64,000 nt of DNA from Actinomycetes bacterium (GTDB taxonomy: Bacteria > Actinomycetota > Thermoleophilia > BMS3ABIN01). The notes under the pieces are model-generated. The model saw only the letters and a list, made by a program, of their open reading frames with translations, had not been told where the DNA came from and made no database searches. This document shows, in pieces, positions 24,282 to 34,548 of this stretch. Each line of letters starts with the position of its first letter. Position 1 is the stretch's first letter. Location of the stretch: the NCBI GenBank assembly GCA_021785935.1, contig JAJYOG010000004.1:28052-92051 (forward strand), read 5' to 3'. The position numbers and the translations under genes are program-made.

Positions 24282-25214
24282 ATGTACAAGGGTCAGAAGA
24301 TTGCCGTGGCGGTGCCGGCGTACAACGAGGAAAAACTCATCGGCGAAGTCATCAAGACGATGCCGCCGCTGGTTGACCTGATCGTCATTGTTGATGATCA
24401 AAGCGCCGACCGCACCTTCGATATCGCCAGCAAGTCCACCGACCCCAGGGTCATCGCCATCCGGCACGAAAAGAATACAGGCGTTGGCGGCGCCATCATG
24501 ACGGCGCATCACCGTATCCTTGAAGAGGGCGCGGACATCGCCGTGGTCATGGCCGGCGACGGCCAGATGGATCCCGATTATCTGCCGGCGCTCCTTAATC
24601 CCATTGCCGATGACGGCTACGACTACGCCAAGGGCAATCGCTTCTGGTCCGAGGATTCACTGAGGGGCATGCCGCGCTACCGGGTATTTGGCAACGTCGT
24701 TCTTACTTTCATGACCAAGATGGCCTCGGGCTACTGGAACCTTTTTGATCCCCAGAACGGTTATACCGCGATCCGGACCGATGCTCTCAAGGAACTGCCG
24801 CTCGGGGACATCCGTCAGGGATACGTCTTCGAGAACGATATGCTCATTCATCTCAACATCGCCAACAAGAGGATTAAAGATGTAGCCATCCCGGCCAAGT
24901 ACGGCAACGAGCAATCAAGCATCAAGCTCTGGAAGATCATCCCGCAGTTCATGAACTTTCTTACCTGGAGATACTTCCACCGCATCTACCATAAATACGT
25001 GCTGCAAAGCTTCTCGCCGATCGCCCTTTTCCTGCTGTCTGGATTTCTCCTGACTGCCTGGGGCATCGGCTTCGGCATCTGGGTGATCGTCCAGACAATC
25101 GGGCCGGCGACGGCCTCGACGGGCACGGTGATCCTTTCGGTGATACCGTTCATGACCGGTTTTCAGCTGCTGCTGGCGGCGCTTGTGCTTGACATTATAG
25201 CCGAACCCAAGTAG
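24282..25214 (+). CDS. Family 2 glycosyltransferase with C-terminal membrane helices
   Basis: A 310-residue GT-A enzyme resembling dolichol/polyprenyl-phosphate sugar synthases. The catalytic domain has VAVPAYNEEKLIGEVI, IVDDQSADRTFD and the metal-binding region MAGDGQMDPDYLP. Two hydrophobic segments end the protein (SPIALFLLSGFLLTAWGIGFGIW and VIPFMTGFQLLLAALVLDII), anchoring it in the membrane. It probably moves a sugar onto undecaprenyl phosphate. It is the last gene of the sugar cluster and is followed 93 nt later by the dCMP deaminase. Confidence 0.88.
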   Translation: MYKGQKIAVAVPAYNEEKLIGEVIKTMPPLVDLIVIVDDQSADRTFDIASKSTDPRVIAIRHEKNTGVGGAIMTAHHRILEEGADIAVVMAGDGQMDPDYLPALLNPIADDGYDYAKGNRFWSEDSLRGMPRYRVFGNVVLTFMTKMASGYWNLFDPQNGYTAIRTDALKELPLGDIRQGYVFENDMLIHLNIANKRIKDVAIPAKYGNEQSSIKLWKIIPQFMNFLTWRYFHRIYHKYVLQSFSPIALFLLSGFLLTAWGIGFGIWVIVQTIGPATASTGTVILSVIPFMTGFQLLLAALVLDIIAEPK

Positions 25215-25307
25215 GGTGCCAAGAGGCTGTTAAGGAGTATGGCCGCTCGCCGCTGGTTTGCAAAAGCGGGTGCCGGCAGATAATCTATGTAAGGTTTTTT
25301 CTCCCAC

Positions 25308-25829
25308 ATGGGACCGGCGATTATGGATAAAAAGAAGGAAAGCAAAGAGGTTCTCGCTGCGGTTCCGCTTCCCCGGAAAAGAATGAATCGCCCATCCTGG
25401 GACGAATACTTCTTTCAGATAGCCCATCAGGTCGCGACGCGTTCTACCTGCATGAGGCGCCAGGTGGGAGCGGTACTGGTGAAGGACAAGCGTCTGCTCT
25501 CCACGGGTTACAACGGGGCGCCGCGCGGCATCAGCCACTGTATCGAGGTGGGCTGCCTGCGCGACGAGCTGAAAGTTCCATCGGGCGAGCGGCACGAACT
25601 CTGCCGGGCGCTTCACGCCGAGCAGAACGCGATCGCCCAGGCGGCGCTGCACGGGGTCAAGATCGAGGGATCGACCCTTTATTGCACGCATCAGCCGTGC
25701 TCACTGTGCGCCAAGATGATTATCAATGCGGGGATTGTGGAAGTTTATTTTGACGAGGGTTATCCGGATGAGCTTGCCACCGGCTTTTTTGCCGAGGCGG
25801 GCATCAAACTGCACAAGATCGGCGGATAG
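25308..25829 (+). CDS. dCMP deaminase (ComEB-like)
   Basis: A zinc-dependent deaminase converting dCMP to dUMP, the substrate of ThyX. The zinc/catalytic motif HAEQNAI and the second zinc motif [12 protein letters not shown] are present, with [11 protein letters not shown] before them. It is 173 residues. ATG 25308 or ATG 25323 could be the start. In related genomes this gene follows glyA directly. It abuts the wecA-like gene. Confidence 0.93.
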   Translation: MGPAIMDKKKESKEVLAAVPLPRKRMNRPSWDEYFFQIAHQVATRSTCMRRQVGAVLVKDKRLLSTGYNGAPRGISHCIEVGCLRDELKVPSGERHELCRALHAEQNAIAQAALHGVKIEGSTLYCTHQPCSLCAKMIINAGIVEVYFDEGYPDELATGFFAEAGIKLHKIGG

Positions 25830-26900
25830 TTGGACGACTTTGTAGAAACTCCCATTGTTGGGACCAAGGTGGCGCTGATCGCTTTTGTGGTGGCTGCGGC
25901 CATCGTTTTCATCGTGACCCCGACCGTCGGATCCATCGCCCGCTTCGTTGGCGCCATGGACGAGCCCAACTCCCGCAAGATTCATGAGGATCCAACCCCG
26001 CGCCTCGGCGGCCTGGCCATCTTCTTTGGCTTCATCATCCCGGCGCTTTTGTTCCTGGAGCTTACCGATCAGATGAAGGGGGTGCTGGTGGGGGCTTCAA
26101 TCATCACCCTTTTTGGCGCCGTCGATGATTTTCGCGGCACCTCGCCGCTGGTTAAATTCACCGGCCAGTTCATCGCCGCGGGCTGCCTGGTCTACTATGG
26201 CCTGCACATCGACTATTTCACGCTGCCGTACGTAGGCACGATCAACCTGTCGCCGGCCGTGGCGATTCCGCTGACGCTGATATGGGTTGTCGTCCTGATC
26301 AACATTGTCAACTTTATCGACGGCATGGACGGGCTGGCCGCCGGTGTCTGCACCATTGCCGCCGGCACTTTTGCTATCATCGCCATCTCGCTGGGAAGGC
26401 CCGGCGCCGGCATTCTGGCTGCCATTCTCGCCGGCACCACCCTCGGCTTTCTGCGGCATAATTTCTTCCCGGCATCGATCTTTATGGGCGATTCGGGATC
26501 GATGCTGCTGGGCTTTGTCCTGGCGGCCGTCACCGTGCACGGGGTTCTCAAGAGCGTCGCGGCCGTTACCCTGGTGATTCCGCTGTTGATCATGGGCGTG
26601 CCGATGTTCGACCTCTCGCTGACCATCCTGCGGCGTATGAAGAACCACCAGAACATTTTCCGGCCGGACCGCGGGCATCTGCATCACCGGCTGTTCAACA
26701 TCGGCTTCTCCCAGCGGAAGGCCGTGCTGGTTCTCTATGCCTGGTGTACGCTGATGAGCTCGCTGGCGCTTTCCATGCGCTTTGCGCCTGGATTCGTCAC
26801 CGTGATCCTTGCTGGCCTGGTGCTCAGCGTCAGCCTTTACCTCATCTATCTGCTTGATATTTTGCAGGTCCGCAGCCGCCGCGGCACCGACGCCGGCTAG
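25830..26900 (+). CDS. wecA: Undecaprenyl-phosphate GlcNAc-1-P transferase (WecA/TagO)
   Basis: A multi-pass membrane enzyme that loads a sugar phosphate from a UDP-sugar onto undecaprenyl phosphate, the first step of O-antigen or wall teichoic acid type polymers. MraY/WecA motifs are present: RKIHEDPTPRLGGLAIF, LFGAVDDFRG, NFIDGMDGLAAG, FMGDSGSMLLGF and the C-terminal HLHHRLF that marks the WecA/TagO branch. It has about ten hydrophobic segments and 356 residues. It starts with TTG right after the deaminase stop. The product could feed the sugar cluster upstream. The atp operon follows 181 nt later. Confidence 0.93.
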   Translation: MDDFVETPIVGTKVALIAFVVAAAIVFIVTPTVGSIARFVGAMDEPNSRKIHEDPTPRLGGLAIFFGFIIPALLFLELTDQMKGVLVGASIITLFGAVDDFRGTSPLVKFTGQFIAAGCLVYYGLHIDYFTLPYVGTINLSPAVAIPLTLIWVVVLINIVNFIDGMDGLAAGVCTIAAGTFAIIAISLGRPGAGILAAILAGTTLGFLRHNFFPASIFMGDSGSMLLGFVLAAVTVHGVLKSVAAVTLVIPLLIMGVPMFDLSLTILRRMKNHQNIFRPDRGHLHHRLFNIGFSQRKAVLVLYAWCTLMSSLALSMRFAPGFVTVILAGLVLSVSLYLIYLLDILQVRSRRGTDAG

Positions 26901-27037
26901 CCGCCCCTTACCAATCCCATCTGGCAGCTACAGCGGCAAATTCACCTGGTGATTAACCCGGCCGCGGGATTTTCCACCCTTTCCGGACCTTGCGCTTGCG
27001 CTTATAACAGCTATCCGAAAATATACCCCCGGGGCTC

Positions 27038-27066
27038 TTGACTAATTTTTAAAGCCGCGATAAGCT
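27038..27066 (+). promoter_or_regulatory. Putative promoter of the atp operon
   Basis: TTGACT and TAAGCT are separated by 17 bp. The start point would fall near 27073, giving a leader of only about 9 nt before the TTG of atpZ. The -10 overlaps the loop of the terminator-like hairpin at 27051-27078. Confidence 0.4.
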
Positions 27067-27078
27067 AACGCGGTTTTT
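27051..27078 (+). terminator. Intrinsic terminator between wecA and the atp operon
   Basis: AAAGCCGCG and CGCGGTTTTT form a stem with one G-T pair around the loop ATAAGCTAA, with the T-run on the 3' side. It would terminate transcripts from wecA while the overlapping promoter restarts for atp. Confidence 0.6.
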
Positions 27079-27081
27079 AAT

Positions 27082-27300
27082 TTGCCTGACAACAATAAGA
27101 AGGCAAAACCGAATGGTGGTCGAGGGGGGAGCCCCCTGGGCTGGGAATGGGTCGCCTCATACCTGGTCGGCGGGGTGGTTCTCGGCACCATCAGCGGGCT
27201 GGGACTGGACTACCTTCTCCACACCACACCGCTTTTCCTCATCGTCGGAGTGTTTGCGGGCTTCGCTGCCGGTCTTTACGGCATCTACAAAAGCCTGTGA
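27082..27300 (+). CDS. atpZ: AtpZ-like ATP synthase accessory protein
   Basis: A 72-residue protein with a polar, lysine/glycine-rich N-terminus and two hydrophobic helices (WVASYLVGGVVLGTISGLGLDYLL and PLFLIVGVFAGFAAGLYGIY), matching the AtpZ/F0F1-ATPase accessory family that precedes atpI and atpB. These proteins are proposed to help c-ring assembly or Mg/Ca transport. The TTG start lies just after the terminator hairpin with no Shine-Dalgarno sequence, so translation may begin on a nearly leaderless mRNA. Confidence 0.8.
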   Translation: MPDNNKKAKPNGGRGGSPLGWEWVASYLVGGVVLGTISGLGLDYLLHTTPLFLIVGVFAGFAAGLYGIYKSL

Positions 27301-27357
27301 GTCTATTGCTGATTGCGTTTTTAAAGGGAGGTTTCGATCGTCAGGAAACTGACAACG

Positions 27358-27717
27358 ATGATGATGGTTTTCCTTGCCGCCGGCCTGGCGGCGGGTATTG
27401 TTGTCCGGCCCCTGCTGGTTCCCTGGCTGCTGGCCTCCTGCCTGTTCATCGCTAACTATTCCATTTCCCTGCTTTTCTCTCGCGCGATTCCCCGGCTATC
27501 TGTTAGCGCCGCCGCCGGTGTCGCCGTCACCAGCTTTCTCATGCGTTTCGGCCTGATGGCACTGGCTCTCATCGCCGTGGCCCTGACGCTCAAGGAGTAC
27601 TTCCTGACTACAGCGATCTGCTTCCTGCTGGTATATACCCTGTTTCTTGGACTGGAGATCGCCGTCGGCCTCAAAAGCCGTACAGTCTCCGGCGGAACCG
27701 CGGGAGGTGAGATGTGA
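27358..27717 (+). CDS. atpI: ATP synthase protein I
   Basis: A 119-residue membrane protein with about four hydrophobic segments and little else conserved, located between atpZ and atpB as AtpI always is. AtpI is thought to act as a chaperone for c-ring assembly. Three ATG codons in a row (27358-27366) offer the start. GGGAGG lies further upstream at 27327-27332, so the true start might be slightly earlier at a non-standard codon. It overlaps atpB by 4 nt (GTGA). Confidence 0.75.
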   Translation: MMMVFLAAGLAAGIVVRPLLVPWLLASCLFIANYSISLLFSRAIPRLSVSAAAGVAVTSFLMRFGLMALALIAVALTLKEYFLTTAICFLLVYTLFLGLEIAVGLKSRTVSGGTAGGEM

Positions 27718-28589
27718 TTGGATTGATCGCATCGGCTGCCGAGGCCGGCCAGGCCGTAGCCGATGCCCCCGAGAAGTTCTCGCCGACTGAAGAATTTGAG
27801 GCCGCGGTCAAGCCGCTAAGTTTCGGCGGCCACGAACTCGCGTTCAAGCTGGGTCCCGTCGACCTCTCGATCAGCAAGGCGGTCGTCTATCTCTGGATCG
27901 CGGCGCTGATTGTCGGACTTTTCTGCTACATCGTTTCCAAGGGCGCCCGTATCCTGCCGAATCGCAAGCAGATGGCCTTTGAATCCCTTTATGAATATGT
28001 CAGCGACAACCTGGTGGGCGCAGTCATGCACGGCAAGATGGCGGCTTCGTGGTTCCCATATATCCTGTCGCTGTTCCTGTTCATTCTGGTCAGCAATCTC
28101 ATCGGCCTGGTGCCGTTCTTCCTCGGTCTCGATCACCGGGGAATTCCCACAATTGCTACCTACGCCGCGACTTCGAACATCAATGTCACCGTGGCTCTGG
28201 CGGCGTTAACTTTTATACTCACGCACGTGTCGGGCATCAGGGCCAACGGCCCCATCGGCTATTTCAAGGGATGGGTCCCCGGCACCGCGCCTGGCGTGCT
28301 TAAACCGGTCCTCTTTTTAATTCACTCTGTTAGCGAGATCTTCCGCCTGGTTTCACTCGGCGTCAGGCTTTTCGCCAACCTGCTTGCGGGACACATCATG
28401 ATCCTGGTCTTCTACGCGCTGATCTTCATGCTGTCATCGTACGCCATGATCGTCATCCTGGCGCCGGTAATCGAGTTGGGCGTGCTGGCCGTGAGCGCTT
28501 TCGAGATCTTCGTGGCTGCGATCCAGGCTTATATCTTCGCCATTCTGACGGCGGTTTACATCGGTGGGGCAATCCAGCAGGAGCACTAG
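27714..28589 (+). CDS. atpB: ATP synthase Fo subunit a
   Basis: The proton-channel stator subunit. Family motifs include FPYILSLFLFILVSNLIGL and LGVRLFANLLAGH, whose arginine is the essential residue facing the c-ring. Several membrane helices are visible and the C-terminus VAAIQAYIFAILTAVYIGGA is typical. It is 291 residues with a GTG start overlapping atpI. The N-terminal 40 residues (ASAAEAGQAVADAPEKF) are an extension before the first helix. Confidence 0.96.
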   Translation: MIGLIASAAEAGQAVADAPEKFSPTEEFEAAVKPLSFGGHELAFKLGPVDLSISKAVVYLWIAALIVGLFCYIVSKGARILPNRKQMAFESLYEYVSDNLVGAVMHGKMAASWFPYILSLFLFILVSNLIGLVPFFLGLDHRGIPTIATYAATSNINVTVALAALTFILTHVSGIRANGPIGYFKGWVPGTAPGVLKPVLFLIHSVSEIFRLVSLGVRLFANLLAGHIMILVFYALIFMLSSYAMIVILAPVIELGVLAVSAFEIFVAAIQAYIFAILTAVYIGGAIQQEH

Positions 28590-28667
28590 CTGGGGACGAT
28601 AGCCCGGAAATGCTGGGTCCGTCGACAATTTTGTATCTGTCATCTTGACTGAAGGAAGGGAGGTTAG

Positions 28668-28901
<234 letters not shown>

Positions 28902-28924
28902 TTACAAGCGGCCGGGCATTATGC

Positions 28925-28999
28925 CAGCCGATGCGGGCCGCGGCGCCAGGTAGCGCCGCCGCCCCGTGTCTGCAAGGCCGCTTCGGGAGGTGCTTAACA
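28925..28999 (+). other. Structured spacer between atpE and atpF
   Basis: The 105-nt gap after atpE is GC-rich and holds the hairpin GGCGC-CAGGTA-GCGCC near 28940-28955 and further inverted GGCC segments. Such a structure could stabilise the upstream atpE message and favour high c-subunit yield (inference). Confidence 0.3.
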
Positions 29000-29006
29000 C
29001 AACAAG

Positions 29007-29513
29007 ATGATAAATCCTGAACCCGGATTAGCTATTTGGACCCTGATCACTTTTGTGATCCTGTTCTTCTTCCTCAAGAAGTTCGCCTTCGGTCCAATCC
29101 AAAACATGATTGACCAGCGCCGCGACTCCATTGAAGAGAGCATCAAGGCCGCCGAGGAAACGCGCCGCGAGGCTGAGCGCATGCTGGCGGAGTACCGCGA
29201 GAGCATCGCCCAGGCCAAGCACGAGGCCGAGGAGATCATCGATCGCGCTCACAAAGTGGGCGAAAGCACCAAATCCGAAATCGTCGGCCTGGCTCGCGAG
29301 CAGGCGCAAAAGGAAGTTGATGGCGCCCGCGACCAGATTCAGCGGGAGACCCGCAAGGCCATACAGGAGATTAAAGACCAGGTCGCAGACCTGACCATCC
29401 TGGCGGCCGGCAAGGTCACCGGCAAGACCATGAACCGCGAAGATCATTTGCGGCTGGTGGATGAAGCCTTGGCAGAAGTTGACTTTGACCAGCTCGGCGC
29501 CGGAGGGCAGTAA
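29007..29513 (+). CDS. atpF: ATP synthase Fo subunit b
   Basis: The peripheral-stalk subunit of 168 residues. One N-terminal membrane helix (IWTLITFVILFFFLKKFAF) is followed by a long charged coiled coil (RRDSIEESIKAAEETRREAE...), and the C-terminal segment DLTILAAGKV is the usual delta-contact region. It lies between atpE and atpH with a 3-nt gap to atpH. Only one b gene is present, so the stalk is presumably a homodimer. Confidence 0.95.
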   Translation: MINPEPGLAIWTLITFVILFFFLKKFAFGPIQNMIDQRRDSIEESIKAAEETRREAERMLAEYRESIAQAKHEAEEIIDRAHKVGESTKSEIVGLAREQAQKEVDGARDQIQRETRKAIQEIKDQVADLTILAAGKVTGKTMNREDHLRLVDEALAEVDFDQLGAGGQ

Positions 29514-29516
29514 GAC

Positions 29517-30068
29517 TTGGGCGAATCCAAGATATCGAATGTATACGCCCAGGCGCTCTTCGAAGCTTCCAGGGATGCAAACACCCTTGAGGCGACGGCC
29601 ACCGATCTGGCGGCCTTCACCGAAGCGATGCACGCTTCCCGTGAGCTGACCGCGGTCATGTATAACCCCCGCATCAATTCCGCGACAAAGAAGAACGTGG
29701 TGGCGGAATTGACTCAGGGAGGGGACCGCATTTTCGTCAACGGCATCAACCTGCTCATCGACAAACGCCACTCAGACCTGCTCTTCGATCTTCAGGAGCA
29801 GTTCCAGCGGCTCATGCAGAAGGAGCGGCAGGTCGTGGAGGTTGAGGTCACTTCGGCTATTGAACTGTCGGAGGAGACCAAGGCTGGCATTCGGAAGCGG
29901 ATCGAAGATGCGATTGGCAAGAAAGTAGATATAAAGGAGACCATCCGCGCTGACATCCTGGGCGGGCTGGTTTTGAGATTCGGAGATGTAATCGTGGACA
30001 GCAGCCTGCAGGCGAAGCTGGAACAGCTGCGCGTCAGGCTTGCCCAAGCCAACATAGGGAGTGAGTAG
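29517..30068 (+). CDS. atpH: ATP synthase F1 subunit delta
   Basis: The 183-residue OSCP/delta subunit linking F1 to the b stalk. The N-terminal [10 protein letters not shown] motif and the C-terminal [29 protein letters not shown] motif are diagnostic. TTG start, preceded by GGAGGG in the atpF tail. It is followed by atpA after 2 nt. Confidence 0.95.
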   Translation: MGESKISNVYAQALFEASRDANTLEATATDLAAFTEAMHASRELTAVMYNPRINSATKKNVVAELTQGGDRIFVNGINLLIDKRHSDLLFDLQEQFQRLMQKERQVVEVEVTSAIELSEETKAGIRKRIEDAIGKKVDIKETIRADILGGLVLRFGDVIVDSSLQAKLEQLRVRLAQANIGSE

Positions 30069-30070
30069 CT

Positions 30071-31615
30071 TTGAAACTGCGTCCTGAAGAAATCACCGCG
30101 GTTCTCAAGAGCCAGATTGAGAACTACGAGGCCGAAGTTGAAGTCGAAGAGGTGGGCCGGGTCCTGGAAGTGGGAGACGGCATCGCCCGTATCCACGGCT
30201 TGGAACGCGCCATGGCCTCCGAGATGCTCGAGTTGCCGCATGAAGTTGTCGGTCTGGCCCTCAATTTAGAGGAAGACAACGTCGGTGCGGTGCTCATGGG
30301 TGAAGATACCCTCATCGCTGAAGGCGACCTGGTCAAGCGGAGCGGCAAGGTTATGAGCGTACCAGTGGGACAGGCTCTGGTTGGGCGTGTCGTTAACGCT
30401 CTGGGCCGGCCAATCGACGACAAGGGTCCGATCGAGACCAGCGAATACCGTCCAGTCGAGTTCAAGGCGCCCGGAGTTTTGCAACGCCAGCCGGTGCGAG
30501 TGCCGCTGCAGACGGGTCTTAAGTCGATCGACTCGATGATCCCCATCGGCCGTGGTCAGCGCGAACTCATCATTGGCGACCGGCGGACCGGTAAAACCGC
30601 CATCGCCGTGGACACCATCATCAACCAGAAGGGCCAGGACGTAATCTGCATCTATGTGGCCATCGGCCAGAAGGCCTCCAATGTGGCCAGCGTCGTGGCG
30701 AAACTCGAAGCCGAAGGCGCCATGGATTACACCATCGTAGTCATGGCCTCCGCCTCCGAGACGGCGCCGCTCAAGTACCTGGCTCCCTACGTGGGCACGG
30801 CCATGGGCGAATATTTTTGTTACAACGGCAAGGATGCCCTTTGCATCTACGACGATCTGACCAAGCACGCCGATGCCTACCGGCAGATGTCGCTGCTTTT
30901 GCGGCGGCCGCCAGGGCGCGAAGCATATCCCGGTGATGTTTTTTACCTGCACTCCCGTCTGCTGGAGCGCTCAGTCAAGCTGCACGACAGCCTTGGCGGG
31001 GGTTCGCTGACGGCGTTGCCGATCGTGGAAACACAGGCCGGTGACGTGTCCGCATACATCCCAACGAACATTATTTCAATTACAGACGGTCAGATCTTCC
31101 TGGAACCAGACCTGTTTTACTCAGGTGTCAGGCCTGCCATTAACGTTGGTATCTCAGTAAGCCGCGTGGGTGGTAACGCCCAGCTCAAGGCCATGAAGAA
31201 GGTCGCCGGCAAGCTGCGCCTGGATATGGCCCAGTACAATGCCCTCAAGGCCTTTGCCCAGTTCGGCTCCGAGCTGGACGCCGCCACCCAGGCACAGCTG
31301 GCCCGAGGCGAGCGTGTCGTTGTCTCTCTTAACCAGGGCCAGTTCATGCCCATGCCGGTTGAAGAGCAGGTAGTGGTGCTGTTCGCCGCCACCCAGGGAT
31401 ATCTCGACAAAATTGAGGTAGACCGCGTACCTGAATTCAACAAGGGCCTCATTGACCACATGAAGGCAGAACACGCAGACGTGCTTTCGACCATCAAGGA
31501 AGAGAAAGACTTAAGTGATGACACCGAGGCCAAGATGCGCACCGCGCTCGAGGCTTATCTGAAGGATTTCAACCCCGATCACGAGGAGATACCGGCGCCG
31601 GCCGCGACGGCTTAA
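30071..31615 (+). CDS. atpA: ATP synthase F1 subunit alpha
   Basis: The non-catalytic nucleotide-binding subunit of 514 residues. The P-loop is [11 protein letters not shown] near residue 169; [19 protein letters not shown] and [17 protein letters not shown] are classic alpha-subunit motifs. TTG start 2 nt after atpH with GGGAGTGAG upstream. Full length, no anomalies. Confidence 0.98.
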   Translation: MKLRPEEITAVLKSQIENYEAEVEVEEVGRVLEVGDGIARIHGLERAMASEMLELPHEVVGLALNLEEDNVGAVLMGEDTLIAEGDLVKRSGKVMSVPVGQALVGRVVNALGRPIDDKGPIETSEYRPVEFKAPGVLQRQPVRVPLQTGLKSIDSMIPIGRGQRELIIGDRRTGKTAIAVDTIINQKGQDVICIYVAIGQKASNVASVVAKLEAEGAMDYTIVVMASASETAPLKYLAPYVGTAMGEYFCYNGKDALCIYDDLTKHADAYRQMSLLLRRPPGREAYPGDVFYLHSRLLERSVKLHDSLGGGSLTALPIVETQAGDVSAYIPTNIISITDGQIFLEPDLFYSGVRPAINVGISVSRVGGNAQLKAMKKVAGKLRLDMAQYNALKAFAQFGSELDAATQAQLARGERVVVSLNQGQFMPMPVEEQVVVLFAATQGYLDKIEVDRVPEFNKGLIDHMKAEHADVLSTIKEEKDLSDDTEAKMRTALEAYLKDFNPDHEEIPAPAATA

Positions 31616-31632
31616 CCGCATCGGAATAAATC

Positions 31633-32529
31633 ATGGCAAAACTCAAGGACATATCGCGACGCATCGGGTCGGTCGCCAATACGCGCAAGACCACCAAGGC
31701 CATGGAGATGGTGGCTGGGGCGCGACTGCGCCGGGCGCAGTCGCGCATTGAAGCTCTCAGGCCTTACGCCGAGCGCATGTATGAGCTGATGCAGGAAGTC
31801 GCCAAGCACGCCAGTGAAGGCGATCAGTTCCCGCTGCTGGAGGTCCATGATGAGATCAAGCGCATTGGTATCGTCATGCTTACCGGCGACCGCGGACTTG
31901 CTGGCGGTTTCAACTCCAACATCATCCGTCACGGCCTTTTGCTGCATGATGAGCTGGCAGCCGAAGGCAAGGAAGTAGTCTGGATAGTAATCGGGAAAAA
32001 GGGCGTGGGCACCATGCGTTTCCGCGGTCATACCATGAAAGAATCCATCCAGGGGATTACAGACCGTCCCAAGTACACGGACGCAGAGGATATTGCCCAC
32101 CGGATCGCCACCATGTATGCGGCGGGAGAACTCGACCAGGTTCATCTGGTCTATAACCATTTTAAATCCCCAGTAGAGCAGATCGTGACCGAGCAGGTCA
32201 TACTGCCTCTTGGCAAGGAACTGGTTGAAGCCCAGCCCGAGCCGGAGCCGGAAGGTATCAAGAAGCTCGAGGGCGATTTTATTTACGAGCCGAGCGCGGA
32301 AGCGATCCTCGCCGGCCTGCTGCCCACGTACGTGGACACGACCATCTACCGCGCTCTTCTGGAATCGACGGCAAGCGAGCACGGCGCCCGCATGACCGCG
32401 ATGCGCAACGCCTCCGAAAACGCGGAAGAGATGATCGATAAACTGACGCTCGACATGAACAAGGCCCGCCAGGCGGCTATTACCCAGGATATTCTCGAGG
32501 TAGTCGCCGGAGCCGAGGCGCTGGGTTAG
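31633..32529 (+). CDS. atpG: ATP synthase F1 subunit gamma
   Basis: The central rotor shaft, 298 residues. The N-terminal helix KDISRRIGSVANTRKTTKAMEMVA, the loop GDRGLAGGFNSNI and the C-terminal helix ASENAEEMIDKLTLDMNKARQAAIT are the standard gamma signatures. ATG start 17 nt after atpA. Confidence 0.97.
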   Translation: MAKLKDISRRIGSVANTRKTTKAMEMVAGARLRRAQSRIEALRPYAERMYELMQEVAKHASEGDQFPLLEVHDEIKRIGIVMLTGDRGLAGGFNSNIIRHGLLLHDELAAEGKEVVWIVIGKKGVGTMRFRGHTMKESIQGITDRPKYTDAEDIAHRIATMYAAGELDQVHLVYNHFKSPVEQIVTEQVILPLGKELVEAQPEPEPEGIKKLEGDFIYEPSAEAILAGLLPTYVDTTIYRALLESTASEHGARMTAMRNASENAEEMIDKLTLDMNKARQAAITQDILEVVAGAEALG

Positions 32530-32580
32530 CCGGTGCGGCGCCAATTAAAGTTTAGGTTTTAAAGATCGGGAACTTACTAA

Positions 32581-34050
<1,470 letters not shown>

Positions 34051-34479
34051 TTGGCTGTAGAAGAGACCACAACCATAGGCCTGAAATGTGAGATCGTCAC
34101 CCCGGAAGGGCTGATTTACGACGGCCGCGCTGATATAGTCGTTGTTCCTGGTGAGATGGGTGAACTCGGCATCCTGCCGCGCCACGCCTCGCTGGTGTCG
34201 CGGACCGTTGTCGGCGAAGTCCGGGTCAACGAGAGCGGCAATGGCTGGAAACCCATCGCCGTGGGTAGCGGTTACGTCAAAATGCAGTTTGACCGGCTGC
34301 TTTTGCTCGTGAATACGGCGGAGAACGCCGTTGATATCGACGTCGCGCGGGCACAGGCGGCTTTGGAGCGCGCCGAGCAGTATCTGGCGCGCGCCGATGA
34401 GCCCGAAGTTGACCGTCACCGGGCGGAACAATCCCGCCGGAGAGCGGCAAACAGGCTCAAGGTTGCAGGAAAAGTCTAG
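34051..34479 (+). CDS. atpC: ATP synthase F1 subunit epsilon
   Basis: The 142-residue rotor subunit that contacts the c-ring and inhibits ATP hydrolysis. The beta-sandwich domain (LKCEIVTPEGLIYDGRAD, GELGILPRHASLVS) is followed by the two-helix C-terminal domain (ARAQAALERAEQYLA). TTG start directly after atpD. Last gene of the atp operon. Confidence 0.96.
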   Translation: MAVEETTTIGLKCEIVTPEGLIYDGRADIVVVPGEMGELGILPRHASLVSRTVVGEVRVNESGNGWKPIAVGSGYVKMQFDRLLLLVNTAENAVDIDVARAQAALERAEQYLARADEPEVDRHRAEQSRRRAANRLKVAGKV

Positions 34480-34548
34480 GGCCGCGTGGTAGAAGGTTAT
34501 GGGCGGGTGGTGGAAATTTCCCCTCAAAACCTCTAACCTCTGGTAGGT

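Noticed and set aside
26097-26687. 196-aa minus-strand ORF
   Set aside because: Antisense to the wecA-like gene, whose motifs are complete.
30266-30952. 228-aa minus-strand ORF
   Set aside because: Antisense to atpA.
31612-32544. 310-aa minus-strand ORF
   Set aside because: Antisense to atpG.
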